Assembly: GCA_023228945.1 (NCBI GenBank)
Contig: JALOAI010000025.1
Location: forward strand, 14,313-78,312
Reading direction: 5' to 3'
From: Pigmentiphaga sp.
GTDB lineage: Bacteria > Pseudomonadota > Gammaproteobacteria > Burkholderiales > Burkholderiaceae_B
Length of the DNA: 64,000 bases
Below, one piece after another: positions 8,338 to 16,544 of the stretch. The notes under the pieces are model-generated. The model had not been told where the DNA came from. It made no database searches and saw only the letters and a program-made list of their open reading frames with translations. The first letter of the stretch is position 1. Each line of letters starts with the position of its first letter. A program made the translations under genes and the position numbers.

Positions 8338-9957
8338 TCAGGCGAGGTTGCCATAAAACGCGAACAACGCGCTGCGCAGCGGCTCCAGGTCGGTCGCGGG
8401 CCAGCGCCCCATCACATATCCGTCGGGCCGCAGCAGAATGAGGCGATCGGCCGTGGCGCCATAGCGTTGTAGCAGATGTTCGCTTGCTATCCGCCAGGGC
8501 GCCTGCGCGCCGCCGGCGTCTACCACGGCGAGCGGCGGCGTGTCGCCCGTGCCGCTGGCTTGGACCCAGGTCGCCAGCGTCCGCCGTACCGGCTCGGACG
8601 CCTCCAGCGCCAGAACCACGAAGCCGCGCCCGAACCACTCGCTCAAGTGGCGCGGTCGCCCCGCCGCGTCTTGTAGCAGCAGTTCCGGCCCAGGCTGGCC
8701 AGGCGCCGCCGCCGTACCATCTTGGGAGCAGCCATCGGCCAGGTTCAGCGCCGAGCCCTCATAGGAGATGGGCGAAGACTGGCGCGGATTGATGAGCGAA
8801 CGCACAGTGGGATCGGCCAGGGCCAGCCGCAAGGCCGCACCCCGCATCAGCTCGTAGGCGAAGGTGGGCGGGGCCATGAATTCGGTGCTCTTGGCGCCGT
8901 AGGCGAGATTCTGATGCGTGGCATGCACGCGCTCGACGCTGAAGGTGTCGAGCAGCGCGTCGGGAGCCTGGCCTCGCAGCACCCAGGCCAGTTTCCAGGC
9001 AAGATTGCCGGCGTCGTCCAGGCCGGAATTCAGGCCGCGCACACCAAAAATCGGCACCAGGTGGCCCGAATCGCCGATAAACAGCACGCGGCCATGACGA
9101 TAACTGCCGAGCGTCAGGCATTTGGCGTTGTAGAGCGAAATCCAGATCGGCTTCCAGGGCTCGGTCTCGCCGATCATGTCGAGGTGACTCTGTACCCGCG
9201 GCAGGACGTTCTCGGGCTTGACCGCTTCGGCCGCATCTTCGTCGTCGGAGATCTGGTAATCGATACGCCAGACGTTGTCCGGCTGGCGATGCATGAGAAT
9301 GGTGGACCCGGGATTGGACGGTGGATCGAACCACGCCAGGCGCTCGGTGGGGCGCGACGACGCCTGTTCGATGTCGACGATGACGTAGCGGCCCTCGTAC
9401 TGCATGCCCTGCAGGGCAAGGCCCAGCAAATCACGCACCGTGCTGCGGCCACCGTCGGCCGCCACCAGCCATTGCGCCCTGACCGCATGCGCCTTGCCGT
9501 CGCGCTCGTACGTTACGCGCACGCCTTCGGCCTCCTGCTCGACGGCCGTGACCCGGCACGACCATCCCAGATGCGCCAGCCCGGGATGGCGCCGCATGGC
9601 CCGATGCGCATACTCTTCGACGTAATACTGCTGGATGTTGATCATCGGGTCGAAGCGCTGCGTGGGGTCGTGCGGCATGTCGAAACGCAGCACTTCGTCG
9701 TTGCGGAAATAGCTGCGACCGGCGGTCCAGCCCAGGCCTTTTTCCATCAGCGGACGATCCGCCCCGAACCACCCCAGGATCTCCAGCGAACGGCGCGACA
9801 TGCAGATGGCGCGGCTGCCATCGCAATAGCCGGCATCGGCTTCGAGCGTCAGCGACGCGATGCCGTACTCGGCCAGCAAGGCCGCCATCGACAAGCCGAC
9901 AGGCCCGCCACCGGCGATCACCACCGGCACTGAATCCGGTAGCAAGGATTCCTCCAT
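8338..9957 (-). CDS. FAD-dependent aromatic hydroxylase (MhpA/PheA-like monooxygenase)
   Basis: 539 residues, class A flavoprotein monooxygenase. Dinucleotide-binding motif VVIAGGGPVGLSMAALLAEYG at 12-32, DG motif in AADGGRSTVRDLLG, and the GD motif RVLFIGDSGHLVPIFGVRG followed by NSGLDDAGNLAWKLA. The C-terminal ~150 residues form the thioredoxin-like domain seen in phenol and 3-(3-hydroxyphenyl)propionate hydroxylases. It probably hydroxylates a phenolic compound using NAD(P)H and O2. A GGGGAG Shine-Dalgarno precedes the ATG. First gene of a unit with a DUF2783-like protein and MarR; no ring-cleavage gene is adjacent, so the substrate is unknown. Confidence 0.85.
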   Translation of the reverse strand: MEESLLPDSVPVVIAGGGPVGLSMAALLAEYGIASLTLEADAGYCDGSRAICMSRRSLEILGWFGADRPLMEKGLGWTAGRSYFRNDEVLRFDMPHDPTQRFDPMINIQQYYVEEYAHRAMRRHPGLAHLGWSCRVTAVEQEAEGVRVTYERDGKAHAVRAQWLVAADGGRSTVRDLLGLALQGMQYEGRYVIVDIEQASSRPTERLAWFDPPSNPGSTILMHRQPDNVWRIDYQISDDEDAAEAVKPENVLPRVQSHLDMIGETEPWKPIWISLYNAKCLTLGSYRHGRVLFIGDSGHLVPIFGVRGLNSGLDDAGNLAWKLAWVLRGQAPDALLDTFSVERVHATHQNLAYGAKSTEFMAPPTFAYELMRGAALRLALADPTVRSLINPRQSSPISYEGSALNLADGCSQDGTAAAPGQPGPELLLQDAAGRPRHLSEWFGRGFVVLALEASEPVRRTLATWVQASGTGDTPPLAVVDAGGAQAPWRIASEHLLQRYGATADRLILLRPDGYVMGRWPATDLEPLRSALFAFYGNLA

Positions 9958-9983
9958 TGCGCTCTCCCCGTCGCACGATATGA

Positions 9984-10013
9984 ATACATGACAATATCAA
10001 TACATGGTTGTAT
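9984..10013. promoter_or_regulatory. Putative MarR operator upstream of the monooxygenase unit
   Basis: ATACATG occurs at 9984-9990 and again at 10000-10006, a spacing of 16 bases. The second copy belongs to the inverted repeat ATACA-tggt-TGTAT (10000-10013). It lies 27-56 bases upstream of the monooxygenase ATG in an AT-rich stretch. Position and symmetry fit a MarR-family operator overlapping the promoter. Confidence 0.5.
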
Positions 10014-10056
10014 GCACAACTATTTTTGGCTGAAATCCACCAGTTTTCTCGAGACC

Positions 10057-10094
10057 AAAAAAAACCGCCTGGGCCCCGGGTTGGAGCCTGGCGG
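10057..10094 (-). terminator. Rho-independent terminator after the entericidin gene
   Basis: On the minus strand CCGCC (10090-10094) pairs with GGCGG (10065-10069), with further partial pairing inside. An uninterrupted run of eight T follows (10057-10064 on the plus strand reads A). Located about 60 bases past the entericidin stop. Confidence 0.75.
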
Positions 10095-10152
10095 GTAAGA
10101 GCTCAAGGCCGGCGTTTGCACGCGAGACTGGCTCCGCAAAACGCGGATCGGG

Positions 10153-10290
10153 TTACTTGGCGCGCTCGGCCGCGCCCTCGATGGCCTGGCCACCGGCCGA
10201 AATGTCGGCGCCTGCGCCAGCCACGGTGTTGCAGCCCGCGACCAAAGCACTGGCGCCCACCATCAGGGCAAGAACGATTTTATGCAGCAT
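10153..10290 (-). CDS. Entericidin A/B-family small lipoprotein
   Basis: 45 residues. The signal peptide MLHKIVLALMVGASALVAGC has a lipobox (LVAGC, Cys20), followed by NTVAGAGADISAGGQAIEGAAERAK, the typical entericidin pattern with GxD..GG..IE. Entericidins are antidote/bacteriolytic outer-membrane lipoproteins linked to stationary-phase stress. The ATG at 10290 has GGAGA eight bases upstream; a longer in-frame reading has no signal peptide and is rejected. Between ppa and a terminator; probably its own unit. Confidence 0.85.
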   Translation of the reverse strand: MLHKIVLALMVGASALVAGCNTVAGAGADISAGGQAIEGAAERAK

Positions 10291-10316
10291 GGTGTTCTCC
10301 TGGAGGAGGAAAAAAG

Positions 10317-10853
10317 CTACTTCGCGGATTGCTGGTAGCGTTGGAAACTTTGCTCGATCTCGCGCCGGGCGGCGTCGGCATCTTCCCAGCCCTTGACCTT
10401 CACCCATTTGCCTTTTTCGAGATCCTTGTAGTGTTCGAAAAAGTGCTGGATGCGCTGCAGATCGATCTCGGGAATATCCTTGGCGTTCTGGATGTGCGCG
10501 TAGTTGGGCAACAACTTGGCCACCGGCACCGCCAGCACCTTGGCGTCGCCACCGGCTTCGTCTTCCATCTGCAGCATGGCCACGGCGCGGCAGCGAACCA
10601 CGGCGCCTGGCAACACCGGAAACGGCGCCAGCACCAGCACGTCGACCGGATCGCCGTCGTCAGACAAGGTCTTGGGCACGAAGCCGTAGTTGCAGGGGTA
10701 GTGCATCGCGGTCGTCATGAAGCGATCCACGAGCAAGGCCCCGGTATCCTTGTCGACTTCGTACTTGACCGGGTCGGCGGTCATGGGAATTTCGATGATG
10801 ACGTTGAATTCGTCCGGCAGCTTGCTACCGGGCTCGACATTGAGCAGGCCCAT
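10317..10853 (-). CDS. ppa: Inorganic pyrophosphatase (family I)
   Basis: 178 residues, soluble hexameric type I pyrophosphatase that hydrolyses PPi to drive biosynthesis. Visible signatures are MTTAMHYPCNYGFVPKTL (about 46-63) and the metal-binding DDGDPVDVLVLAP (about 65-77, matching the family DGDPxDxLV signature). Length is typical. It follows hemY by 33 bases on the same strand, so partial co-transcription with the haem operon is possible. Confidence 0.95.
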   Translation of the reverse strand: MGLLNVEPGSKLPDEFNVIIEIPMTADPVKYEVDKDTGALLVDRFMTTAMHYPCNYGFVPKTLSDDGDPVDVLVLAPFPVLPGAVVRCRAVAMLQMEDEAGGDAKVLAVPVAKLLPNYAHIQNAKDIPEIDLQRIQHFFEHYKDLEKGKWVKVKGWEDADAARREIEQSFQRYQQSAK

Positions 10854-10886
10854 TCGGCATCCTTTGCTATGAAGAAGTCAGAAAAA

Positions 10887-12305
10887 TCAAGTGGAACGAG
10901 CGGCGCTCCGCGGTAAAGCGGAATCGTCGTCGGTCGCTTCGCGGGGCGGCAAGTCGGCCACGCCCAGTTCGTCGGTCTCGAGGCGGGGCTGGGCCACCGG
11001 CGGATCCGCCGGTACCGGGCGGTCATCGCGCAGCCCGAGCTCCATGATATCGCCATCGACCGCCACCGGATCGGCGCCGGTATCGGCCACCGGCAACACC
11101 CCGCGCCGCTCGCCCAGCGGCTCGAGCGGCACTTCGAGCGCGGTGGCCAATCGCCAATGCCGGCTGGCGTCGGCGGGTCGATCGAGGTGGTCGAACAGCG
11201 TGCCCAGCAAAGCGTGGGTCCGGGCATCGTCGTGGCGCTGCAGGCTGCGCTGCAGGTAGCCGGTGGCCGGCCCCCAGAGCTCGCCGCGCAGGCACAAGGT
11301 GCCGAGAGCCCTGAGGAGATCGGGGTGATCGGGATGGCGCGCGAGCCAGGATTCGGCCCGGAGCAGCCGTGGCCGGACCTCGGCGGGATCGCATTGCGCA
11401 TAGGCCATGAGCAGGCGGGAATCGAGCCCGGCTTCCAGGGCATCCTGGAGGATCTGCCGGACCAGCACCGGGTAATCGCGCAGCACATCGGCGGCCGCCC
11501 AAGCCACCTCGGGCATCAGGCGCTCGGGGGTCTTCAGGCGCTTCCAGATGGCCTGCGCCTCGTTGCCGTCGTTGGCACTGCGCAGATAGCCCGCGGCGGC
11601 CCGCGCCAGGGCGGTATCGATGTCGGCATGGACATCGTGATGGCGCGCCAGGCTGCGCGCTTGGCGCAGGGCGGTCTCCCAGTGGCCCAAAGCGAGATTG
11701 GTTTTAAGGCTCAGGCGTTGCAGATGCACGTAGCGCGCCCCGCCTTCGGGCACCAGCGCCAGCCAGTTGGCCGCCTGGGCGGCTTTGTCTTGCGCCAGCA
11801 TGAGATCGGCGGCGGTACAGGCTACCGCGAGGGTGAGACCGGGATCGCTGGCCGCCGCCTTGCGCGCGCTCTCGAGCGCTTGTTCGATGATCTCCGGCTG
11901 ATTGAGCGAGAGGGCGGTACGCGCCATGCCGAGCTGCGCCAGCGTCTGGCGCGTGGCGTCGCGCGTGGCCACCGAAACCGCGGCGAATTCGTCGCGAGCC
12001 TTGACGTACTGGCCTTCGAGCATGCGTACCCAGCCCTGCTCCAGCCGCTGATGTTCGCGCACCAGCTGGCGCTGGGCCCGCCATGCGCGCCAGCGCGGCA
12101 GCAGGCCGGCCGACCATCCCGCCAGCCGCAGCAGGACGTAGACGGCCACGAACAAGGCAATCATCGCCAGCACTGCGAAGACCAGGCTCACTTCAATCCG
12201 GTAAGGCGGCGACACGATCACGACGTTGCCGGTGTAATCGCGCACGAGGACGGCGACACCGACGGCCACCGCCAGGAGAAGGAGCGTCCAGATCCAGGCC
12301 CGCAT
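10887..12305 (-). CDS. hemY: HemY protein (membrane TPR protein of haem operon)
   Basis: 472 residues. Two N-terminal membrane spans at about 5-22 and 39-60, then TPR-like helical repeats (for example LAQLGMARTALSLNQPEIIEQALESARKAA). HemY of proteobacteria is an inner-membrane TPR protein in the late haem pathway, distinct from Bacillus HemY oxidase. The ATG at 12305 has GGAGG six bases upstream; it starts two bases after the hemX stop. The C-terminal ~50 residues are acidic and low-complexity. Confidence 0.9.
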   Translation of the reverse strand: MRAWIWTLLLLAVAVGVAVLVRDYTGNVVIVSPPYRIEVSLVFAVLAMIALFVAVYVLLRLAGWSAGLLPRWRAWRAQRQLVREHQRLEQGWVRMLEGQYVKARDEFAAVSVATRDATRQTLAQLGMARTALSLNQPEIIEQALESARKAAASDPGLTLAVACTAADLMLAQDKAAQAANWLALVPEGGARYVHLQRLSLKTNLALGHWETALRQARSLARHHDVHADIDTALARAAAGYLRSANDGNEAQAIWKRLKTPERLMPEVAWAAADVLRDYPVLVRQILQDALEAGLDSRLLMAYAQCDPAEVRPRLLRAESWLARHPDHPDLLRALGTLCLRGELWGPATGYLQRSLQRHDDARTHALLGTLFDHLDRPADASRHWRLATALEVPLEPLGERRGVLPVADTGADPVAVDGDIMELGLRDDRPVPADPPVAQPRLETDELGVADLPPREATDDDSALPRSAARST

Positions 12306-12307
12306 GA

Positions 12308-13720
12308 TCAACCTCCCGCCTGGCCAGCGGTATCCTGCGGCGCCGGCGTGGCGCCGGCGTCATGGCCCGGAACCTGGGCGGAAGACGGCACCGCCGGCTC
12401 CTCGGCCGCGGGCGGCGGCGCGGTAGCGTCGCTGGCCTCCGCCGCCGAGTCGTTGCCGTTGCCGTTGCCGTTGCCAAGCTGGGCGTCGATGCCACCCGGC
12501 GAGGATTCGGCCTCGACACTGGTCAGCAGGCCGCGCACGGCCTTCAGGCTCTCGGCAAGCGATGGCAGAGACGGCACCGGATCGACCGCCCTCAGCTCGT
12601 CGAGCTGGCGCAGCAAACGACGGGTGATGGGACTGTTGGGTTCGCCATAGCGCTGGATGGCCTCGCGCACGGTGTCGAGATCGGCAACCCAAAGGGAATC
12701 CACGCGGGCCAGCAGTGCCATGCGCGCCTCGACCAGACGCAGGGCGAGATTGGCGCGCAGGATGTCGGCCTGGTCGGCCGACAAAAGCAAGGCATCGGGC
12801 TGGTCGACCCGGCGGACCTCCACCAGCCGGTTCAGCTCGCTGACGGCGGCGTTGCGCGTGCGCTCGGCCCAGGCCAGCGAGGCTCCCCAGGCCTGCTCCC
12901 ACCATTCGCCGGCCGCCGCCTCTGGAGCGGGCGACGGTGGCGGCTCGTTGGGCGATCCCGCGGCGGCCGCTTCCGATGGGGAGGCGGACTGGCGCGCCGC
13001 CGGCGCTACGCCGAGGCCGGGCGCCTTGAGCGGAAACTGGGCGACATCCTTGAGCATATTGTCGATCTGCTCGATCGCCAGCGCGAAATCTTGGTAGGGC
13101 AGCGCCTGCAGCCGCTTCAGGTCGCGCGCGATGGCTTGCTGGGCCGGACGATAGGCCGGCCGCGCGGCGCGCGCCAGACGGGCCTCGGCCGCCTGCAGCG
13201 CGGCGATCGCGCTGGGCACCCTGCCCGCCAGCTGCAACTGCTCGGCGGCCAGCAGCAGGCTTTGTTCGACATCGACCAGCACCGAGGTTTCAGCCTCCGC
13301 CGCGAGCTCGTGCCAGGCGGCCTCGAGGGCATCCTGCTGCGACTCGGTGTGCTGAGTGCGGGTATCGAGTTCGGCCAGGCGGCGATCCATCCCTTGCACG
13401 GTGCGCTGGGCCTCTTGCGCCTGCCGCCGGGCCTCCTGGGCCTGGGCCACCACCTCATCGAGCCGGCGCGTGGCCTCGCGGCCGAAGTCGTTGAGCTGCG
13501 TCTGCTGGTGGCGGAGAGTGGCGGCCAGCGCGACGATCACGATCACGGCCACCGCCAGGCCGGCGCCCAGCCAGCGCGAGAGGGCACGGCGGCGATCCGC
13601 GGCTTGGCGTTCGGCGCGTTCGAGGGCGGTGGCCGCGGGAGCGGCGCCGCCCGATGCGGGAGTGGCAAGCGGACCAGCGTTGGCGCCGTCGGCTGCGGAT
13701 TTGTTGTCGGAATCGTTCAT
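12308..13720 (-). CDS. hemX: HemX-like membrane protein (uroporphyrinogen III methyltransferase-annotated family)
   Basis: 470 residues: a variable cytoplasmic N-terminus, one membrane span at about 49-68 (WLGAGLAVAVIVIVALAATL), a coiled coil (about 75-130, rich in E, Q and R), and then the conserved HemX domain (VEQSLLLAAEQLQLAGRVPSAI onward). Despite its common annotation it lacks SAM-methyltransferase motifs. It lies between hemD (9-base gap) and hemY (2-base gap). The C-terminal tail has an asparagine-glycine repeat (GNGNGNGN) encoded by a 6-bp repeat near 12456-12475. Confidence 0.9.
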   Translation of the reverse strand: MNDSDNKSAADGANAGPLATPASGGAAPAATALERAERQAADRRRALSRWLGAGLAVAVIVIVALAATLRHQQTQLNDFGREATRRLDEVVAQAQEARRQAQEAQRTVQGMDRRLAELDTRTQHTESQQDALEAAWHELAAEAETSVLVDVEQSLLLAAEQLQLAGRVPSAIAALQAAEARLARAARPAYRPAQQAIARDLKRLQALPYQDFALAIEQIDNMLKDVAQFPLKAPGLGVAPAARQSASPSEAAAAGSPNEPPPSPAPEAAAGEWWEQAWGASLAWAERTRNAAVSELNRLVEVRRVDQPDALLLSADQADILRANLALRLVEARMALLARVDSLWVADLDTVREAIQRYGEPNSPITRRLLRQLDELRAVDPVPSLPSLAESLKAVRGLLTSVEAESSPGGIDAQLGNGNGNGNDSAAEASDATAPPPAAEEPAVPSSAQVPGHDAGATPAPQDTAGQAGG

Positions 13721-13729
13721 GATGCGATT

Positions 13730-14602
13730 TTAATCGACGAAGGCCGCCAGCACGGCGTCGTCCTGTGGCAAACATACTTGTAGCATAAGGTCCTGCCGGT
13801 GTTCGGTCGCGGCGCCAGCCTGGTGCCAGGTTGTGGCAAGACCACGACGCCGGGCCAGCGCGTCGAGGGCGGCCGCAACCCTGGCGTGGGTGGCAAGCAG
13901 GCGCCCTCCCCGCCAAGTCTCGGCCAGCGCCGCCTCGCCCCATTGGCCAGCCACCGCCGCCAGGGCTTCGCCGCTGGACCATAACCAGGTGATGCGGCGC
14001 CGGGCCCGCCGCTCGCGCAGCCAGGCCTGACGCTCGGGCGGCCACGGCACAGGCCGGCGCTCGTAGGCGGAGTGCAGGATCACTTCGGCCCCCGCCGCTC
14101 GCCAGCGCTCGGCCAGCCAGCCGCGCCCGCTCCCTTCCGGCCCCTCGCCCCCGCGCACGATGAGCACCCGGCGCGGCTGGAGACGGCGGCGCTGCAGCTC
14201 TTGCCACAAGGCCTCGGAATCGAACGAGGGACTGTCGGCGGGCGGATGTACCACCTCGATGCCGGCACCCAGGAGGGCACAGGCCGCCGCGCTGACCGGC
14301 CCCACGGTGGCGACCGGAACCTGCCGCGGCCAGCCCACGAGCCCCTGCGCGGCCCGCTGGCGCGCGAAATGCCGTACCGCATTGCCGCTGACGAACAGCA
14401 CCAGGGAGGCCTCCTCCACTAGAGGCAGGGCGGTGGCCGGCCGGGTCACAATCTCGAGCGCGGGCCAATCGGCAACCTCCCAGCCGTGCCGTGACAAGGC
14501 CGCGGCCAGGGCCGCCCCCTGCCCCGCCGGGCGGGTCAGGATCGCCAGCGGGGCGCCGGGGCTGTTCTTGCCGCCCGGATGAATGCCGGCGAACGAGATC
14601 AT
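13730..14602 (-). CDS. hemD: Uroporphyrinogen-III synthase
   Basis: 290 residues, two-lobed HemD fold. It cyclises hydroxymethylbilane with inversion of ring D. Landmarks: AILTRPAGQGAALAAALSRHG at the N-terminus, LVLFVSGNAVRHF, VATVGPVSAAAC, VLIVRGGEG and the C-terminal LATHARVAAAL. HemD sequences are weakly conserved; placement directly after hemC is strong support. The ATG at 14602 overlaps the hemC TGA (ATGA); longer in-frame readings would extend into hemC. Confidence 0.9.
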   Translation of the reverse strand: MISFAGIHPGGKNSPGAPLAILTRPAGQGAALAAALSRHGWEVADWPALEIVTRPATALPLVEEASLVLFVSGNAVRHFARQRAAQGLVGWPRQVPVATVGPVSAAACALLGAGIEVVHPPADSPSFDSEALWQELQRRRLQPRRVLIVRGGEGPEGSGRGWLAERWRAAGAEVILHSAYERRPVPWPPERQAWLRERRARRRITWLWSSGEALAAVAGQWGEAALAETWRGGRLLATHARVAAALDALARRRGLATTWHQAGAATEHRQDLMLQVCLPQDDAVLAAFVD

Positions 14603-15561
14603 GGCGCGGGGGAAGGCGGCGAATCCAGGGCTGCCAGGATGGCGGCGGCACCCGCCCGCAGCAGTTCCTGCGCCACCTCGCCGCCGATGGCTTCGGCGTC
14701 GGCGCGCGGCCCGCGGCGTTCCGCCCGCAGCAGCAGGCTCCCATCGGGATTGCCAACCAGGCCCCGCACCCAAAGCTGCTCGCCTTCGCATTCGGCATAG
14801 GCGGCCAGCGGCACCTGGCATGAACCGCCCAAGGTTCGCGACACGGCTCTTTCGGCGAGTGAACGGTCGGTGGCATCGGGGTCGGCCAGTGGCGCCAGCC
14901 AGCGCTGGAGATCCGCCCGGCCGGCCCGGATCTCGATGCCCAGCGCCCCTTGGCCGGCTGCCGGCAGACTGTCGGCCACGTCGAGCTCGCCGGCGATGCG
15001 CTGGGCGAGTCCCAATCGCTGCAAACCGACGCTGGCCAGGATGATGGCGTCGTACTCGCCGCGATCGAGCTTGGCGAGACGCGTGTCGAGATTACCGCGC
15101 AGGGGTTTGATTACCAGATGAGGAAAGCGGGCCCGCAGCTGCGCTTCGCGCCTCAGGCTGGACGTGCCCACGACCGCGCCGGCGGGCAGCTCCCGCAGGC
15201 TGCCATAACGGGACGACACCAGTGCGTCGCGCGGATTGGCCCTGGGAAGAATGCAGCTGAGCTCGAAGGCATCCTCCAGCTCCACCGGAACGTCCTTGAG
15301 CGAATGCACCGCCAGATCGGCCCGGCCGTCGAGCAGCGCCGCCTCGAGCTCCTTGATGAACAGACCTTTGCCCCCCACTTTGGACAGCGAGCGGTCGAGA
15401 ATGCGATCACCCCGGGTGGTCATCCCCAACAGGCTGATCTTGCAATCCGGGTAGAGCGCCTGCAGGAGGTCGCGCACGTGCTCGGCCTGCCACAAAGCGA
15501 GCCGGCTTTCGCGCGTGGCGATCACCAGGGTACGGGGAGCGGCGGAACTGGCTTGCGTCAT
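14599..15561 (-). CDS. hemC: Hydroxymethylbilane synthase (porphobilinogen deaminase)
   Basis: 320 residues. It polymerises four porphobilinogens on a dipyrromethane cofactor attached to the cysteine of LGGSCQVPLAAYAE (about 247-260). Other signatures are VIATRESRLALWQAEHV at the N-terminus, TRGDRILDRSLSKVGGKGLF and HSLKDVP. First gene of hemC-hemD-hemX-hemY. Divergent from greA with 217 bases between starts. Confidence 0.96.
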   Translation of the reverse strand: MTQASSAAPRTLVIATRESRLALWQAEHVRDLLQALYPDCKISLLGMTTRGDRILDRSLSKVGGKGLFIKELEAALLDGRADLAVHSLKDVPVELEDAFELSCILPRANPRDALVSSRYGSLRELPAGAVVGTSSLRREAQLRARFPHLVIKPLRGNLDTRLAKLDRGEYDAIILASVGLQRLGLAQRIAGELDVADSLPAAGQGALGIEIRAGRADLQRWLAPLADPDATDRSLAERAVSRTLGGSCQVPLAAYAECEGEQLWVRGLVGNPDGSLLLRAERRGPRADAEAIGGEVAQELLRAGAAAILAALDSPPSPAP

Positions 15562-15672
15562 GGTTGTCTATTGCGGGAACGATTATCAGCCGCGCAACGC
15601 GGCGGGCAGGCGCAGGCCCAAGTGTGCCACAGCGCGCCCGCCTTCGCCCGCCGGGAGCGGCTGTCCAACCGC

Positions 15673-15701
15673 TTGCAACTTGGCGCGAGTTGGCCGACAA
15701 T
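15673..15701 (+). promoter_or_regulatory. Predicted greA promoter
   Basis: TTGCAA (15673-15678), a 17-base spacer, then GACAAT (15696-15701). The transcript would begin near 15708 and carry a leader of about 70 bases containing the hairpin at 15722-15754. No plus-strand gene lies upstream, so this promoter serves greA. Confidence 0.6.
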
Positions 15702-15721
15702 GCGGTCAACTTTCCCCTAAG

Positions 15722-15754
15722 CCCCGGCTCGCTTTCGCGCCGGGGTTTGTTTTT
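15722..15754 (+). terminator. Terminator-like hairpin in the greA leader
   Basis: Stem CCCCGGC/GCCGGGG (15722-15728 with 15739-15745), 10-base loop, then TTTGTTTTT, ending 25 bases before the greA ATG. Because it lies after the predicted promoter and no gene precedes it on this strand, it is an attenuator candidate and not an operon terminator. Confidence 0.7.
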
Positions 15755-15778
15755 GTCTTTCTTGTTTGCAGGACCACC

Positions 15779-16255
15779 ATGGCTGCCATTCCTCTTACCG
15801 TACGCGGCTCAGAACGTTTGAAAGCCGAACTGCACCGTCTCAAAACGGTGGAACGCCCGGCCGTCATCAACGCGATTGCCGAGGCCAGGGCGCAGGGCGA
15901 TCTCTCTGAAAACGCCGAGTACGACGCCGCCAAAGAAAAGCAAGGCTTCATCGAAGGCCGCATCGCCGAACTCGAAAGCAAGCTGTCCAATGCGCAGATC
16001 ATCGACCCCACCGAGCTCGACGCCGAAGGCCGCGTGGTATTCGGCGCAACCGTCGACCTCGAAGATCTCGAGTCCGGCAAGACCGTCACCTACCAGGTGG
16101 TGGGCGACACCGAAGCCGACATTCGCAGCAACCTGATCTCGGTCTCCAGTCCCATTGCCCGCGCGCTCATCGGCAAGTCGGTCGGCGACGTCGCCGAAGT
16201 CCAGGCGCCTTCGGGCCTGCGCGAATACGCCATTCTCGACATCCGCTACATCTAA
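15779..16255 (+). CDS. greA: Transcription elongation factor GreA
   Basis: 158 residues, normal length. N-terminal coiled coil with the acidic tip signature GDLSENAEYDAAKE (about 42-55), then an FKBP-like C-terminal domain ending LREYAILDIRYI. GreA enters the RNA polymerase secondary channel and stimulates cleavage of backtracked RNA. The ATG at 15779 has GGAC upstream; a longer in-frame reading to 15515 overlaps hemC and lacks homology. Usual neighbour carB is absent here. Confidence 0.96.
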   Translation: MAAIPLTVRGSERLKAELHRLKTVERPAVINAIAEARAQGDLSENAEYDAAKEKQGFIEGRIAELESKLSNAQIIDPTELDAEGRVVFGATVDLEDLESGKTVTYQVVGDTEADIRSNLISVSSPIARALIGKSVGDVAEVQAPSGLREYAILDIRYI

Positions 16256-16337
16256 GCCCAAAACTGGCCAGCGCCCCCGCCCGAGCCTCGGTTCGGGCGA
16301 CCTCTTCGCGCTCTCGTTTACGCGCCACTACAAAAAA

Positions 16338-16530
16338 AGGCCCCCACGCTTGCCGCTAATGCGGCGGCGCTGCCCCCCGAGGGGGCTTTTTGCCTTGTGG
16401 GACGGCCCGGCGGTAAAAATGCCCCCACGCTTGCCGCTAACGCGGCGGCGCTGCCCCCCGAGGGGGCTTTTTGCCTTGGGACGGCCCGGCGGTAAAAAAT
16501 GCCCCCACGCCTGCCGCTAACGCGGCGGTG
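16338..16530 (+). repeat. C-rich palindromic intergenic repeat, two full and one partial tandem unit
   Basis: Units begin at 16338, 16421 and 16501 (period 80-83 bases). Each full unit reads GCCCCCACGCTTGCCGCTAA, then GCGGCGGCGCTGCCCCCCG and AGGGGGC followed by TTTTT. GCCCCC/GGGGGC plus the T run make an intrinsic terminator for greA, and a second hairpin (CCGC/GCGG) lies inside. The third unit is truncated and runs into the 3' end of the yhbY-like gene. The same unit recurs at 23553 and 63529. Confidence 0.9.
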
Positions 16531-16544
16531 CCGCCGATGGCCGT

